A DNA stretch of 64,000 nt from Petrosia ficiformis (lineage: Eukaryota > Porifera > Demospongiae > Haplosclerida > Petrosiidae), in the NCBI GenBank assembly GCA_947044365.1, contig OX345641.1, positions 7,422,565 to 7,486,564 on the forward strand, given 5' to 3'. The position numbers were made by a program, and so were the translations under genes. Below the pieces are notes generated by a model. The model did no database searches, was not told the origin of the DNA, and saw only the letters and a program-made list of their open reading frames with translations. Of the stretch, positions 1 through 12,100 are shown in pieces (positions within the stretch are counted from its first letter, which is position 1; each line of letters begins with the position of its first letter).

Positions 1-426
1 ATACATGATGTTCGATATTATCACAAAACAAAGTCTGGGGAGAAGCTTTGTAAACATCTGTTTAGTCCTCTTGTTATTGAAGAGGAACGTGTTGGTTATA
101 ATCAGGTTAAAAGAAATGTATATCAACCAGTTGACCCATCGCTTACATCTGTAAAGTTTAACCTATTAACTTCAGATGATAAGGACCTCTTCTACACAAG
201 AAGTACTAATGGAGTTTTAAAAGAAGGAGTAAAGGTGTTAGCTACTATAACTCTACCCACTCCGAACACCGACCAAGGTACTGATCGGGACTTATACTTA
301 TCATATGACTTCAGTCATACAGAGATTCAAGTACATGCTTACGACGAGTCATCGAAAAGTGAATGTAGAGTTGTGCTTGATTGTCTGCCTCAAAGTAGAA
401 TGGAAACTATAATGCAGAAGCCTTAG
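1..426 (+). CDS. HSPA12-like HSP70 ATPase, C-terminal end (H1, partial)
   Basis: The open frame runs from the first base of the window to a TAG at 424-426 and encodes the last 141 residues of an HSPA12-type protein. It aligns throughout with the ends of the copies at 21575-22948, 30239-31647 and 41724-43130, sharing the blocks KSGEKLCKHLFSPLVIE, LFYTRS and FDFSHTEIQVHAYD. The ATP-binding core must lie upstream of the window. The part seen is the region after the nucleotide-binding domain, which in HSPA12 proteins replaces the canonical HSP70 substrate-binding domain. No break is visible. It lies tail to tail with kinase gene K1, and an AATAAA-like signal follows about 35 bp after the stop. 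Confidence 0.9.
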   Translation: MHDVRYYHKTKSGEKLCKHLFSPLVIEEERVGYNQVKRNVYQPVDPSLTSVKFNLLTSDDKDLFYTRSTNGVLKEGVKVLATITLPTPNTDQGTDRDLYLSYDFSHTEIQVHAYDESSKSECRVVLDCLPQSRMETIMQKP

Positions 427-742
427 AATTCTCAGTTTAAATTGTGGTCATATAGTAATTAATAAATTTTTTAGTTATTAGATAATAAGCCATTTTTAAG
501 TGAGTATATACAATGTTTTTGCTTAATTTTTATATAATTAAATTTAAAAAATGATTGTTGTTATGATTAGTTGATTATAATTATAATACAAAAATTATGT
601 ATTTTTTAATAAGAATGTTTACTAACATAAATTTAAATCACAGGCTACTCTTTCAAACCGTGACCCGCTATACTATAAATATTTTGCTTCACAGACAGAA
701 AAATCATGAAATAGAGAATTGAAAAGTATTCAAAATTTTGGT
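427..742. other. Intergenic, tail-to-tail between H1 and K1
   Basis: About 316 bp of AT-rich DNA between two convergent genes. It holds poly(A)-signal-like AATAAA strings and no coding homology that I can see. Confidence 0.6.
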
Positions 743-3700
743 TTATATTGTTGTATCATGAAGGCGCTTCAGTATATTTGACATTATTGGACGTTCTTTT
801 TTATCCTCTTTAATACAGGACCGGACAATTGCCTGCATGCGAGGCCATTGTATTTTCCTGATGAGATCCAACTTTTTTTCTGTAGTAGAAGGAAGAGGTT
901 GATGAATAACCATCTCTAATAAAAGAACTCCAAAACTATACACATCCATAGCTGGAGAATGCTCATTAGGATAACGAAATTCGGGAGCTGCATAAGTTTG
1001 ATTACCAGGATCAACTGTAGATAAGATTTTGTGTTGGAGATTGGCAGATCCACAATAAGAGAGTTTCGCCTTCCATCGATCCTTATCTGACAGTTCTAGG
1101 AGGACATTAGTACTGGCAACATCTCGATGGAGGATTGGTTCTGGTCTCCAAAGATGAAGGTAATTAAGTGCTGAGGCTACATTTCTACTGATGCCTAAAA
1201 TCTGAACATGTGTCAGTTGTTTGTTACTCATTTCTTTACGAAGACTGGTTGGCATAAGTTCAGTCAATATCATGGGATTACCAACTCTAGTCGCTCCTAT
1301 GAATTGAAGGAGGTTAGGATGACGTACTCGAAAGGCAATGTTGATCTCTCTGTAGAAGTGAGCAAGGTTGTCTTCACAGAGAGATATTCCATGTAAACAC
1401 TTCACTGCTACTTCAGTACCTCTGAAGACACCAACCATCCATCCTCCACCAACTACCTTTTGTGTCTTTTCTATTTCATCACTCTCAATTATCCATTGAA
1501 GACTTTCTATTTGTGAACTAAGATGACATATCTCTTCATCTTGTCGCTGGATAGTAGCTTCCATTTCATGATTTTTACTAGTTATCTCGTGTAGTTGTTG
1601 GTTATCTTGCCGAATACCTTCCACTAACACACGAAACCCTTGCAGTTGCTGTCCATACCTTTCATCTTGTTGCCTCACAGTGAGCTCTTGAAGTTGCTGT
1701 TGGTGTTGAAGAATAGTTTGCTTTGCATCTTGTATCTCAGTTACTATTAGTTGAGGGTTCATTTCGGTTTGAGTGCATTTTAGATTCTGGAATAGTTTAG
1801 ATGAACAGTTGGTCTGATCTGATAATATAATTGATAAGAATACAGTAATAATTATAATTATAGTAATAGTAATAGTAGTAGCAATGAAATAATTTATATT
1901 ACAATGCAAGCATTAAAACTGATAAAGTAACTGGGAAAGGAAATGTGTGAAATTAGCCAAATTGTTGCAAAAAATATTCAATGATCAATAATCAATAACG
2001 ACTAATAAACACTATAGAATTATACCTTCACTTCGTCGTATTTCTAGCTCTTTCTCTCCAATTTCCTAGTATAATTAAATTAAACACTAAAAAATCAAGA
2101 TACTTAATTTTAAAAACCTTGTTCTACAATCATTTTTTAATTATTTGTAATTAAAACAGCAGACACCTCACTAAGGCAGACATATTTTTCAAGTCCCAAC
2201 ACAAAATTCCATACATTGGAAACATATCTGTCTATTTTAGCAGATATTAATTTTAATGTACCACTTTGCACTTCAAACATATGACCAGCCATACATCTAT
2301 GATCAGAACATTTGTAAATGGTACCTAATAGCATCCACACTTGGAGGTTTCACATTATATATTAAAGATATGTACAAGTACTATAAACTATTAGTTGCAA
2401 AAGTAGCCACATCATTCACAAGATGTCTCGTACTTAATATGTAAAATATAAACATAGAGTCCTGTACATGTGCATTATAACAGTGTTTCCCCCAGGATAA
2501 GTATTAAGGGTGGGGGAGTGCATCAATGGTACATGATGTTTGGTTAACAATGTTCAATCAGTATTGTTTTTCAGTATAAACTTTAACATAACAAGGTGGG
2601 GGAGCAAAGACTAAAGGGCGGGGGAGAACCATGTTACCACCCTTTGGGGGAAACACTGATTATAAGTATTATAAAAAAGTACTTTCTTACCTGAGGAGCC
2701 TTACAGAGAGAATGTGGAAACTCCTTTCCTGATAAACTGTTTCCTTGTGTGGAGGTGTATGGATAACCTCCAGTTTGTGTAAGAATTTTTTCGTTGATGG
2801 AAGAAGTAAATGCATATTGTCCAGTTCTAGCTACTGATTCTCCCTTGTAACTATAAAACAAAGCAGATCGTGTTGTTACATAATGTTCTGATGTATGTTT
2901 TGCATCTTTCTTGCCAGGATAGGCTCCACTTTTCATGTCAGGATAACGACACCTGTCCACAACCATTGGTGGAACTAGGGTAAGAAAAGATTGTATGATA
3001 TCTACAGCTTCCTTGATCAGTGACTCTAAATTTTGTTTGTCCATTTTCTCAAAAACTGATTTGATTAATGTACTCTCACACAGAGTGGCAATGATCTAGA
3101 TTAAGTATATGTATAATACATGGCACACACACACAAAAGTGCTCGGTTATTACAACCTAGTTCTTCATATTAAGTATATAATACACATCACACTTAAAGG
3201 TATTTAGTTACTATAGTGTACTGCATGCATTAGTACTATTATTATTATAATAAGCATCTTCATAATGATTATATCTCCCCACACTAAACAGTTTACGTAA
3301 CTACTAGGTTGTGGGTAAACATGTCTATACAACAATGTGTGTTATGTATACTACAAGATATATATATTGTACACATATACTCTATCAGTTATGCACTCAC
3401 ACAATATTAACCCTTAGAGGACTAATGTCACATTTGACCCCTACGTGGTTCGGAGTTTGTTCCTAGCTTTATGAACCACTCAAAATGTTTTAATTGGTGT
3501 CAAGGAAAAGCCCAGGAAAATGGCTAAAAATGTTGATGATTTTCGGCTGCCCTTTGCCTTAAATAATGAGTACAGGGAGAATTTCAAAGTGGGTTCAAAG
3601 GGGAAACAGCCCCCTCACTGCCCATGCAAATTGGGGGTTCAGTGACCCTGCCCACACAATCTGGTGGGTAGCTGAGACATTTGCCTTGCTGTAAACCCCA

Positions 3701-5815
3701 ATATCGTTGGTGTAGCTGGTGCGAAAATGCAGTGGGGTTGGGTTGTTTTGCTTACCCCAGTTGCAGTCAAAAGAGGGGGAATTGCATTTGAATTAATCCT
3801 ATGAAGTGCTATGAAGTTGGTAAAAGTAGTACTTCATGTCAGAAAAGGAGCCATGTTTTGAGTAGTGAAAGTGAACAGTGGCCAAAATGCTGCAGTGTTG
3901 CAAAAGGGAAGAATTTTGAAAAACAAGCTAAGGTAGAATAGAGCAGTTAATATGTGTATTACAACCAATAAAATACTTTATTCCTAACAAATGGATTCAT
4001 ACATTTATATTATAAGTATAAAGATAAGACCCATACCTACGAACACAAAATACTAATGATATGACATCGCTCGTGTGATGTGAATTCATAACTGCATACT
4101 ACTTAAATAATTATGTCACATTCATCCTATATCAGATCTAACCGTTTCAATATCATCACTCAGCTGACATTCTTTTATATTAGCAGCATGTAACAAAAGA
4201 CCAAAGGCATATTGTGTGTCTGTCATACTCTCTTCATCAAGTTCTCCTTGCGTAATAAACAATTTTTCCAATTGTCTTTTCATTTTTGAAATCAGAAGCT
4301 CAGTACATTTGGTATATATGATCTAAATGAGAAATGAACATGAATGTATATACCGGTACTCAATAAACTGAATTTCATTTCAGGCTTGCAAACAAAGTTT
4401 GGTGATCTTTGTAATAAATTGCTATAACAAATAGCATTAAAATCAATCAATCTCCAATATACTATAATGTCATGAGTATTATGTCTATAATCACTAGTCC
4501 AAGGGCCACAAGGTGATCATTAACCTGATACACAATAAGTAGACACAACATTTCAAATGCAATATGATCTGTAAATGTGTAGCTATAGTAGCAAGCAGTT
4601 AAGTATGGTTAACATGATAACAATTACATAGAAAATCTAGTACTTTGTTCTAAGTCAAATACAACATAATTATTATAATGTATAATACAAGTACCTGAAA
4701 CATTCTGTTCACAACCAACAATGATTCGTCCTCATTAAATTTAAACGTCACCCCCTCAAGTGTGTCATAAAGAGGGTCAAATGTAGACTTGAACAACTGG
4801 GAGCATTTAGTAACAGCTATTTCTGGATCTGCTTCATCTTTAACTTCATGTCCATGTATCTTACGAATGTGATCTATCCCACTATGAAATCATAAATATA
4901 AATTAAGTATGTAGGTAAGATACAGATTGCATAACCATTCCAACAATGTTCAATCTGTATAAAAGTGTTTTTCATCATAAACTTTAAAATTAAAGGGTGG
5001 AAGAACAATACTATAGGGTGGCGGAGTGCCAGGGAGAACACTGATTATGCATTATAATAAATTATATTGTGTAATTGTGGAATATGTAATGAAAATGATA
5101 AGCATTATTAATAGATTATATATAGTTAGAACACAGAGTATATTATACTTGATGGACTTTAGCTTACTGATTTTATGTACACAAGGAACATACTTCATGT
5201 AAGATAATCGCACACATGTAAGTATTACGGTACTATAGCATGCAGGTATATATAATTATTACGATTACTAACGATTTCACTAACTCTTGTGTAATTTCTT
5301 TACTTTCAGTTCCTTCCAAACTGTTTTAGAAAAAATGAAGGATTCAAATGAAAGGCTATAAAGCAACAAACCTTTTCAATCTTGATTTCATCTGATTCAG
5401 TTCGTGTGTCATTCTGTAAGTGCAAAAATTAATAGTAATTATATATTTTTGAATGAATACAGCCTGACCGTAATAATTCACTGGAGTTAGAAATGCATTG
5501 CTTTTCTAGTTCAGTTCCCTGACGTAGACATCTATATAATGTGTCTATGTGTTTTATCAGTTGTATAATTATTGTACTTACCTTGGTAATAGTTTGTCCA
5601 TCATAACTTCAAGGCGTTCATTCATCTTTGGGCATCTTTTGTCAATAAAACCTGGTTCTTTCGAAAATTCTTCTTTTATCCTATGATTTATTAAAGAATC
5701 GTCGTTAACATAATTATTTTAGAAAACTACTAATAATTCGTTATGTTCTTGCATACCATTTCAAGTTTTCTTTTAGGCAATTCAACGTCTTCGTAACACT
5801 CACCTCAGGATTCAT
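743..5815 (-). CDS. K1: helical-array / coiled-coil / TKL-type pseudokinase
   Basis: Ten exons join in frame to 728 residues: 5757-5815, 5582-5680, 5469-5531, 5372-5413, 5285-5320, 4695-4881, 4143-4322, 2691-3095, 2026-2065 and 743-1818. All introns are GT-AG. Residues 1 to about 370 are helix-rich segments that I do not recognise, shared with K2, K3 and G4-G6. A glutamine-rich coiled coil follows, then a protein kinase domain. The Lys of VAVKC (about 510) and HRDVASTN (about 601) are kept. The glycine-rich loop is shortened, with the GEVK segment missing, and the DFG aspartate is Tyr in SYCG (about 625). The domain should therefore not phosphorylate normally. A hydrophobic stretch just upstream of the last exon lies in the intron and is not part of the protein. 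Confidence 0.85.
2481..2658. mobile_element. MITE with CAGTGTTTCCCCC inverted ends
   Basis: This 178-bp element lies in the K1 intron after exon 8. It begins CAGTGTTTCCCCC and ends with GGGGGAAACACTG, its inverse. It is flanked by a perfect 7-bp direct repeat, attataa, at 2474-2480 and 2659-2665. Termini of this kind are common in hAT-like elements, although hAT usually makes 8-bp duplications. A second copy lies at 13214-13383. Confidence 0.8.
3414..3935. mobile_element. GC-richer insertion in the K1 intron
   Basis: The paralogous K2 intron reads straight through at about 12060-12075, joining the sequences that flank this block in K1. About 520 bp has therefore been gained in K1 or lost from K2. 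The block is noticeably more GC-rich than its surroundings and starts after TTAA. I find no convincing inverted ends or coding match. Confidence 0.5.
4946..5045. mobile_element. Remnant of the CAGTGTTT MITE
   Basis: This matches the right part of the element at 13214-13383 (the caatgttcaatctgt and aacactgattatgca blocks) and lies at the equivalent intron position in K1. The left half is missing. Confidence 0.6.
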
Positions 5816-5999
5816 GATTCTTAAAAGTAGATGCGCCACCCCACAGCCGCACCCACTGCATTCGTAAACACCGTCATCTTCCTCAATTAGAGAGAAAGGC
5901 TACAAGTAACTTGCTATTGTTGTATTGCTTTATGTCAACAAAATAAAAACTGTTATTTATAATTATTGACTATTTCTTTACTACATTTGCATATTATAC
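5816..5999. other. K1 upstream region, shared with K2 upstream
   Basis: The sequence upstream of the K1 start matches that upstream of K2 (about 14080-14250), including a long block beginning tatgtcaacaaaataaaaac. In K2 this block leads directly into the 3' end of K3. It therefore marks a tandem-duplication boundary and probably holds the K1 promoter. Confidence 0.55.
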
Positions 6000-6252
6000 A
6001 TATTATAAATGAAATGGTTATTTTCGCAATTGATGAAACCAATATGGTTGAAATGTGTTTGCGTACTTTTTTATCCTCCTTAATACAGCTCTGAATAATT
6101 TGCTTCATCGTATGGTATTGATACAATCCTGTTTCTCACGTGGGGTTTCAGGAGGATGATGATTGGTGACCATTCCCATCAACAGAATTTCAAAACTATA
6201 TACATCCATAGCTGGAGAAAAATCAGAATAATGACACTCAGGAGCTACATTT
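6000..6252 (-). pseudogene. Kinase-domain fragment, K3-like pseudogene
   Basis: Read on the minus strand, this is homologous to the last part of the K3 kinase domain (about 14250-14500). APECHYSDFSPAMDVYSF is recognisable. The Gly after DVYSF is Glu, and a deletion then shifts the frame into a stop near the RTI motif. The homology jumps at about 6252 to sequence matching the K3 intron at 15690-15830, so an internal segment was deleted. This looks like the relic of a fourth kinase gene between K1 and K2. Confidence 0.8.
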
Positions 6253-7192
6253 TACTTTATCATTTATAAATTTCAGCTTTCAAACATAATGTCTGGAAGG
6301 TGATATGTTTATTAAATCTATTGGTGATGTCATCAGCACATATTTCAAATGATAGTTGTACAGATACAAAATCATTATATAAAATTAATTATTAAAAAGC
6401 AAAAGACAAAGAACTGTATCTACTTATGTAGGGTTATAGTGGTTTGTCTAATTTTGGATCCTATGTTAACCTCCTGTGTTAGTGCCACCCCAAACTTGTT
6501 CACATACTTTTGGGTTTTGATATTTGATCTTTTTATTAAAAATGTTTTTTTATTATTCTTGTTTCCATTGTTTTTGTGAATAGTGGATAATTTGTAAATA
6601 TTTTTGTACATCACGGAAATTCTAATGTAAGTTATATACCATACAAAATGATACAATTATAACTGCATTAACCACGTTCATTTCCACCTAAGAACATGAT
6701 TATGTTTCAATTGATTTTATGGTTTATAATAGAGTAATTTTATTGAGCCTTATTAATAACACGGTGATTTTATGGTTGTTTAATTACCGCTCCTACCTCT
6801 CTTCCAATATTTTTCATTATGGGCTCCTGCTATAATTGTTAGAGTGGGGAGCCTGAGCAAGCCATATTTAATGTGGTCAATGTAACTTAACAAATTTGTT
6901 TGGTTTGGAGCTGAGGTTCCCTAATTTGATACCTACTCTGCTATTGTGTTTTAGATTTTGGAGATGAAAGTAACTGGTTCCACTCCCACTCAGTTGTCTG
7001 GCTTGCATTCCACTGTTTTTTTCTTTGTAACAACACGACTACACTTTGGAGCTGAAGGTGTGTCATCCTTTATTATGTCATCATAAATACCCATGTACTA
7101 TTTCATCCAAATTCATTCATTGTTATTAAAAATTCTCCAAAACGTATATTGGAAACAATAACTAAAAACTACGAAAACATTTATAATCCTTG
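6253..7192. other. Non-coding: K3-intron-like sequence and repeats
   Basis: 6253-6400 matches the K3 intron at 15690-15830. 6418-6570 matches an interspersed repeat at 57975-58115 (the acttatgtagggttata and tttttattattcttg blocks). The remainder shows no recognised gene. Confidence 0.5.
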
Positions 7193-7455
7193 TTATTTTG
7201 TTAAATACATTTCTTCAATTTTTTCAGCAACTGCCCCTTCATTCATTTTGCGTAAGACCTTCCCCAATACACTCCATGTGGCATTACCAGAGCTAATCCA
7301 AGAATTCAACATTTTTTGTCGACAGCGCTTCATATCACCAGGATAATTCTTCTCAATTGTTTCAAGCTCTTCATATGCTAACTGTAGATATAGACCAAGT
7401 GTAAACCACTCTACCACCTCATTTGTAGCTGTTATTACTTTCGGAAGATCCTTTC
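7193..7455 (-). CDS. Death-domain exon, gene incomplete
   Basis: An acceptor AG precedes position 7455, and the frame runs 87 codons to a stop at 7193-7195. The translation has a death-domain pattern: EWFTLGLYLQL, then ELETIEKNYPGD, MLNSWISSGNATWSVL and a final helix with VAEKIEEMYL. Death domains mediate homotypic contacts in apoptotic and innate-immune complexes. No start or upstream exon could be assigned between here and 9134, so this may be the last exon of a small gene or a relic. The conserved Trp (W in NSW and in ATW) and the hydrophobic core positions are intact. Confidence 0.7.
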
Positions 7456-8167
7456 CTAATATTATAATGATTGGTAATTGTAATATCTGTCAATAAAATT
7501 AATTACGTTTATGGGATACAAATTATGAATAATTGATTAGGTGCAATATTTATTTCAATATTGATCTTCAAAGGAAATGATAAATAATTATACATTATTA
7601 TAGTTCACAAACAATATTTTGTTGAGTAATATTTGTGTTAAAGTGATATCGCCAGTTAAAAAAGGAGCTTGCTTTTAAATGAATTTTCACATCAAAAATC
7701 TCAAGATAAGCGCTCTATGTGGTTCTTATGTGTAGCTTTCAAACAACACGTTGAGGTAGTAATTGCTCCAGATCAAAACATCCATTTAGCTAAAAGGGTT
7801 GCCCATCTGTCAACCATTAATCCTTGTGCTTTAAAAATAAAAATTCTATTGAACCAAGTACTTACTTTTTTTTGTAAATATCATTCCAAAATTTACTGTG
7901 CTTTTCTCTATTTTGCTGTGAACTTTACAAAAATATTCATTACGAAATAACATGGGAAAGCATTTTATTAGTTCTAAACTTCTTTTTTTTTTTCAGGACT
8001 CCCAGGTAGACCAGCCTTATTAGGCTGATGGGACTTCCTGGTGAAATATTTTGCCAAAAAAAATAATAATAATTAGAAAGTTTATCAATGACATGAACTT
8101 AAAGATTTATTTCATACACAAAATGATTGTAATAATTATTATACCTATTATGGTGGTGAATATATAG

Positions 8168-8335
8168 AAACTCCCATTTATGGTTAGGTTGTATATATAG
8201 TATATAGACCTCAAAGCAGGTCTATATATGAGTACAACCCAACTGACAACAGTGTAAATAAATGATAAATAAAACGGTGCAAATTGATATAAAAGGAGAT
8301 TGAGAAATTAAACACAAATGGGAGTTTCTATTGGA
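8168..8335. mobile_element. Small inverted-repeat element, GAAACTCCCATTT ends
   Basis: The ends tagaaactcccattt and aaatgggagtttcta are inverse copies about 165 bp apart. A second hairpin (tatagacct ... aggtctata) lies inside. No coding capacity. Confidence 0.55.
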
Positions 8336-8370
8336 TGATGTCACCAGTGTATAATATATTGTATATATAT

Positions 8371-8480
8371 ATAGTATACTAACAGGTCTTATATATCACA
8401 GGTTCAGCTACATCACATCCAAGGACACAAACCATTGCAAGGCGCCTATATTTGGTATATAAGACCTGTTAGTATACTAT
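8371..8480. mobile_element. MITE, TAGTATACTAACAGGTCTTATA inverted ends (copy 1)
   Basis: Inverted copies of atagtatactaacaggtc flank about 70 bp. The same termini, with G for A at one position and C for T at another, bound the element at 19959-20102, so this is a dispersed family. Confidence 0.65.
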
Positions 8481-8679
8481 ATATTATACATATACACTGA
8501 TTATGTGGATGTATACAGTTCAACTTTGTATACTGTAGCATTTATTGTATGCACAATCTTCCATACGTGTTCAACATTCGTTCTGTATAACCTAAGAGTT
8601 TTGTCACACTGTCATCAGTCTCAGAATTCCTATTATTCCTGATAGACTCATCATGAGACACAGACATTACCACTTCTGT

Positions 8680-9015
8680 ATAATAATACTATACCACATA
8701 GTATAATACTATACCACATATAGTATAATACTATACCACATAGTATAATACTATACCACGTAGTATAATACTATACCACATAGTATAATAATACTATACC
8801 ACATAGTATAATAATACTATACCACATATAGTATAATACTATACCACATAGTATAATACTATACCATACTATACGACATAGTATAATACTTATATATAGT
8901 ATAATTTTATGCCACATATGTAGTATATAATACTATACCACATAGTATAATGCTAGTATTACACTGTGGTATAGTATAATATAATACTATACCACACAAT
9001 ATAGTATACTATGTA
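8680..9015. repeat. Short tandem array of actataccacatagtataat units
   Basis: Roughly 19-24 bp units recur about a dozen times with slight length variation. The same motif occurs singly near 62930-63010 inside the long inverted-repeat element. Confidence 0.85.
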
Positions 9016-9133
9016 TAATACTACATCACCATAAACAAAAAAGATTTTTTACTACATGAATGTATCTTAATTAGCTTCAAAAATTAATATTAAAAACTGT
9101 TCTACAAGTTGTATTTTATAGCTATGATTTTCA

Positions 9134-12100
9134 TCACAAATCATGATGAAGTCGTTGCAGTACAGTTGATGTTATTGGACGTTCATTCTTATCCTCCTTA
9201 GTACAGGACTGAATTATTGTCTTCATTCGAGGCCATTGTATGGTCCTGATAAGATCAACCTTTTCTCTTGTAGTAGGAGGAGGAGGCTGATGAACAACCA
9301 TCTCTAATAAGAGAACTCCAAAACTATACACATCCATAGCTGGAGAATGATCATTAGGATAACGAGATTCGGGAGCTGCATAAGCTGGATTACCAGGACC
9401 AACTGTAGATGAGATTTTGTGTTGGAGGTTGGCAGATCCATAATCAGAGAGTTTCGCCTTCCATCGATCATTACATAATGGTTCTAGGAGGACATTGGGA
9501 CTGGCAACGTCTCGATGGAGGATTGCTTCTGGTCTTCTAAGATGAAGGTAATTAAGTGCTGAGGTTACATCTCTACTGATTGATAAAATCTGTGGACGTG
9601 TTAAGGGTTTTATAGTCATTTCTTCACGAAGACTGGTAGGCATGAGTTCAGCCAATATCATGGGATTACCTACTCTAGTGGCTCCTATGAATTGAAGGAG
9701 GTTAGGATGACAAATACGAGAAGCAATATCCATCTCTCTGGAGAAAAGAGCAAGGTTAAATTGAGAGAGTATTAGTCGATGAAGACACTTCACTGCTACT
9801 CTAGTACCCCTAAAAACACCAACTTTCACTTCACCCCATCCTCCTATACCAATTACCTCCTCTGTCATTTGTATTTCATCCCCCTCGATTACCCATTGAG
9901 GATTCTCTATTTGTGAACGAAGATGATCTATCTCTTCATCTTGTTGCTGGATAGTAGTTTCCATTTCCTGATTTCTTCTTGTTATCTCATGCAGTTGTTG
10001 GTTATCTTGTCGAACACCTTCAATTAAAACATGAAGCTCTTGAAGTTGCTGTTGCTGTCTTTCGTTAGACTCTTGAAGTTGCTGTTGTTGCCTTTCATTG
10101 AAGTTTTGAAGTTGCTGTCGTTGCCTTTCGTTAGACTCTTGAAGTTGCTGTTGATGCCTTTCATGAGACATTTCAAGTTGTTTTAGCTGTTTATTGGTAG
10201 ACTCTTGAAGCTGTTGTGCTTGTCTTTCATTGAAGTCTTGAAGTTGCTGTTGCTGTCTATCATCAGACTCTTGAAGTAGTTGATGTTGTCTTTCTTCAAG
10301 TTGCTGTTGATGGCTTCCAATAGAGTCTGCTAGTTGTTGCACTTCTCTTTTATGAAACTCCTGAAGTTGCTGTTGTTGTCTTTTAGAGGACTCTTGAATC
10401 AGCTGATATTGTTCATCAGATTTTGTTTGGTAACCATCATTAGACAGTAGAACCACGTGTTTCATTTCTTGAATTTCGGCAACTAACGGCTGTAGTTCTT
10501 GTTTTATTTCAAGGAGCTCTGGTGAAGTAACTTCTTGTTTCTGAGAATATTTAACTGATCTTGTTGGGATAGCATTCTGTTCTACAGTTCGATAAACTAG
10601 TAATAACAATACCAAAAGTAATGTAATATTATGATAACAAATTAAAATGTTCCATAATGAGTCTTCTATTTATTTAACTTTAGTCTTACAATATACATTC
10701 AAATATCTTATGCAAATATTGCATTATCTACAGCTAAAATGTACTTGTACATGAACACCTGTATTTGTTACATATTGTGTACTTTGCCCTTTGCCACCTT
10801 TCAATTAGTGGCTGTATGCTTAAAATCACAGGGCTGTGTTCTAAGTCCAGTATAATTAGGTTATGATTGTTTTATGGTCCACAGGGTCATTCCTGATTCC
10901 CTATGATTGCGATATATATATATTTATGTATTGTTAAGGGAGTTATGTCATCCAAGGGACATGGTCAATTAATTGTCTATAAATAATAGCTAAACAGTAA
11001 GAATAGAAAACAAGTAACTATAATATGGTTTCACACATGAGAAAGTCCTCAGCATTGATTTTTGGTTCATCACAAAGCAATCATAGGGATACTATTTCAT
11101 ATATGCAAAAAATATTCAATGATCAATAATGACTAATGAACAATATAGAATTATACCTTCACTTTGACGAACTTCTAGCTCTTTCTCACCAAATTCCTAG
11201 TAATTAATTTAAACAGTAAAAAAAATCAAGATACTGGTTTTTAAAAAAAACATTTTCTGCAATCATTTTTTCATAATAATTAAAACAGTAGATACTACGT
11301 AAGGTAAACATATTTCCTGTGCATATAAGGATTATATAAAAAGCGCCTTCTTACTTCAAGAGCCTTACAGAGAGGATGTGGAAACTCCTTCCCTGATAAA
11401 CTGTTTCCTTGTGTGGAGGTGTATAGATAACCTCCAATTTGTGTAAGAATTTCTTCATTGATGGAAAAAGTAGATGCATATTGTCCAGTTTTGGCTACTG
11501 ATTCTCCCTTGTAACTATAAAACAAAGCAGATCGTGTTGTTACATAATGTTCTGATGTTGGTTCTGCATTTTTCTTGCCAGGATAGGCTCCACTTTTCAT
11601 GTCAGACCTGTCTACAACCATTGGTGGAACTAGGGTAAGAAAAGACTGTATGGTATCTACAACTTCCTTGATCAATAACTCTAGATTTTGTTTGTCCATT
11701 TTCTCAAAAACTGATTTGATTAATGTACTCTCACACAGAGTGGCAATGATCTAGATTAAGTATACATATAATACATGGCACACACACACAAAAGTGCTCG
11801 GTTATTTAAATCTAGCTCTTCATATTAAGTATATAATACACATCACACTTAAAGGTGTTTAGTTATTATAGTGTACTGCATGCATTAGTACTATTATTAT
11901 TATAAGCATTCTATCATCTTCATAATGATTACACTAAACAGTTTACTTAACTACTAGGTTGTGGGCAAACATATCTATACTGTACATATGTGATATGTAT
12001 ACTACAAGATATATATACTGTACATATGTACTCTATTGGTCATGCACTCACACAATATTAATAAACGAAACAGAGCAGTTAATATGTGTATTACAACCAA

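Larger units (their letters stand above)
7456..9133. other. Intergenic, mobile and repeat-rich
   Basis: The stretch between the death-domain exon and the end of K2 holds two hairpin elements (8168-8335 and 8371-8480) and a short tandem array (8680-9015). An open frame at 7669-7950 lacks recognisable homology and I do not call it a gene. Confidence 0.55.

Noticed and set aside
1819..1909. Hydrophobic N-terminal segment ahead of the K1 coiled coil (and similar ones before K2 and K3), suggesting a transmembrane kinase
   Set aside because: It lies upstream of a matching AG acceptor in all three genes, and the preceding exon splices in frame past it. It is translated intron.
3414..3935. piggyBac-type element because the left edge follows TTAA
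   Set aside because: The right edge has no TTAA and the ends are not inverted repeats. Left as an unclassified insertion.
7669..7950. 93-residue open frame as a gene
   Set aside because: No start context, splice partner or recognisable homology; it lies in a repeat-rich spacer.
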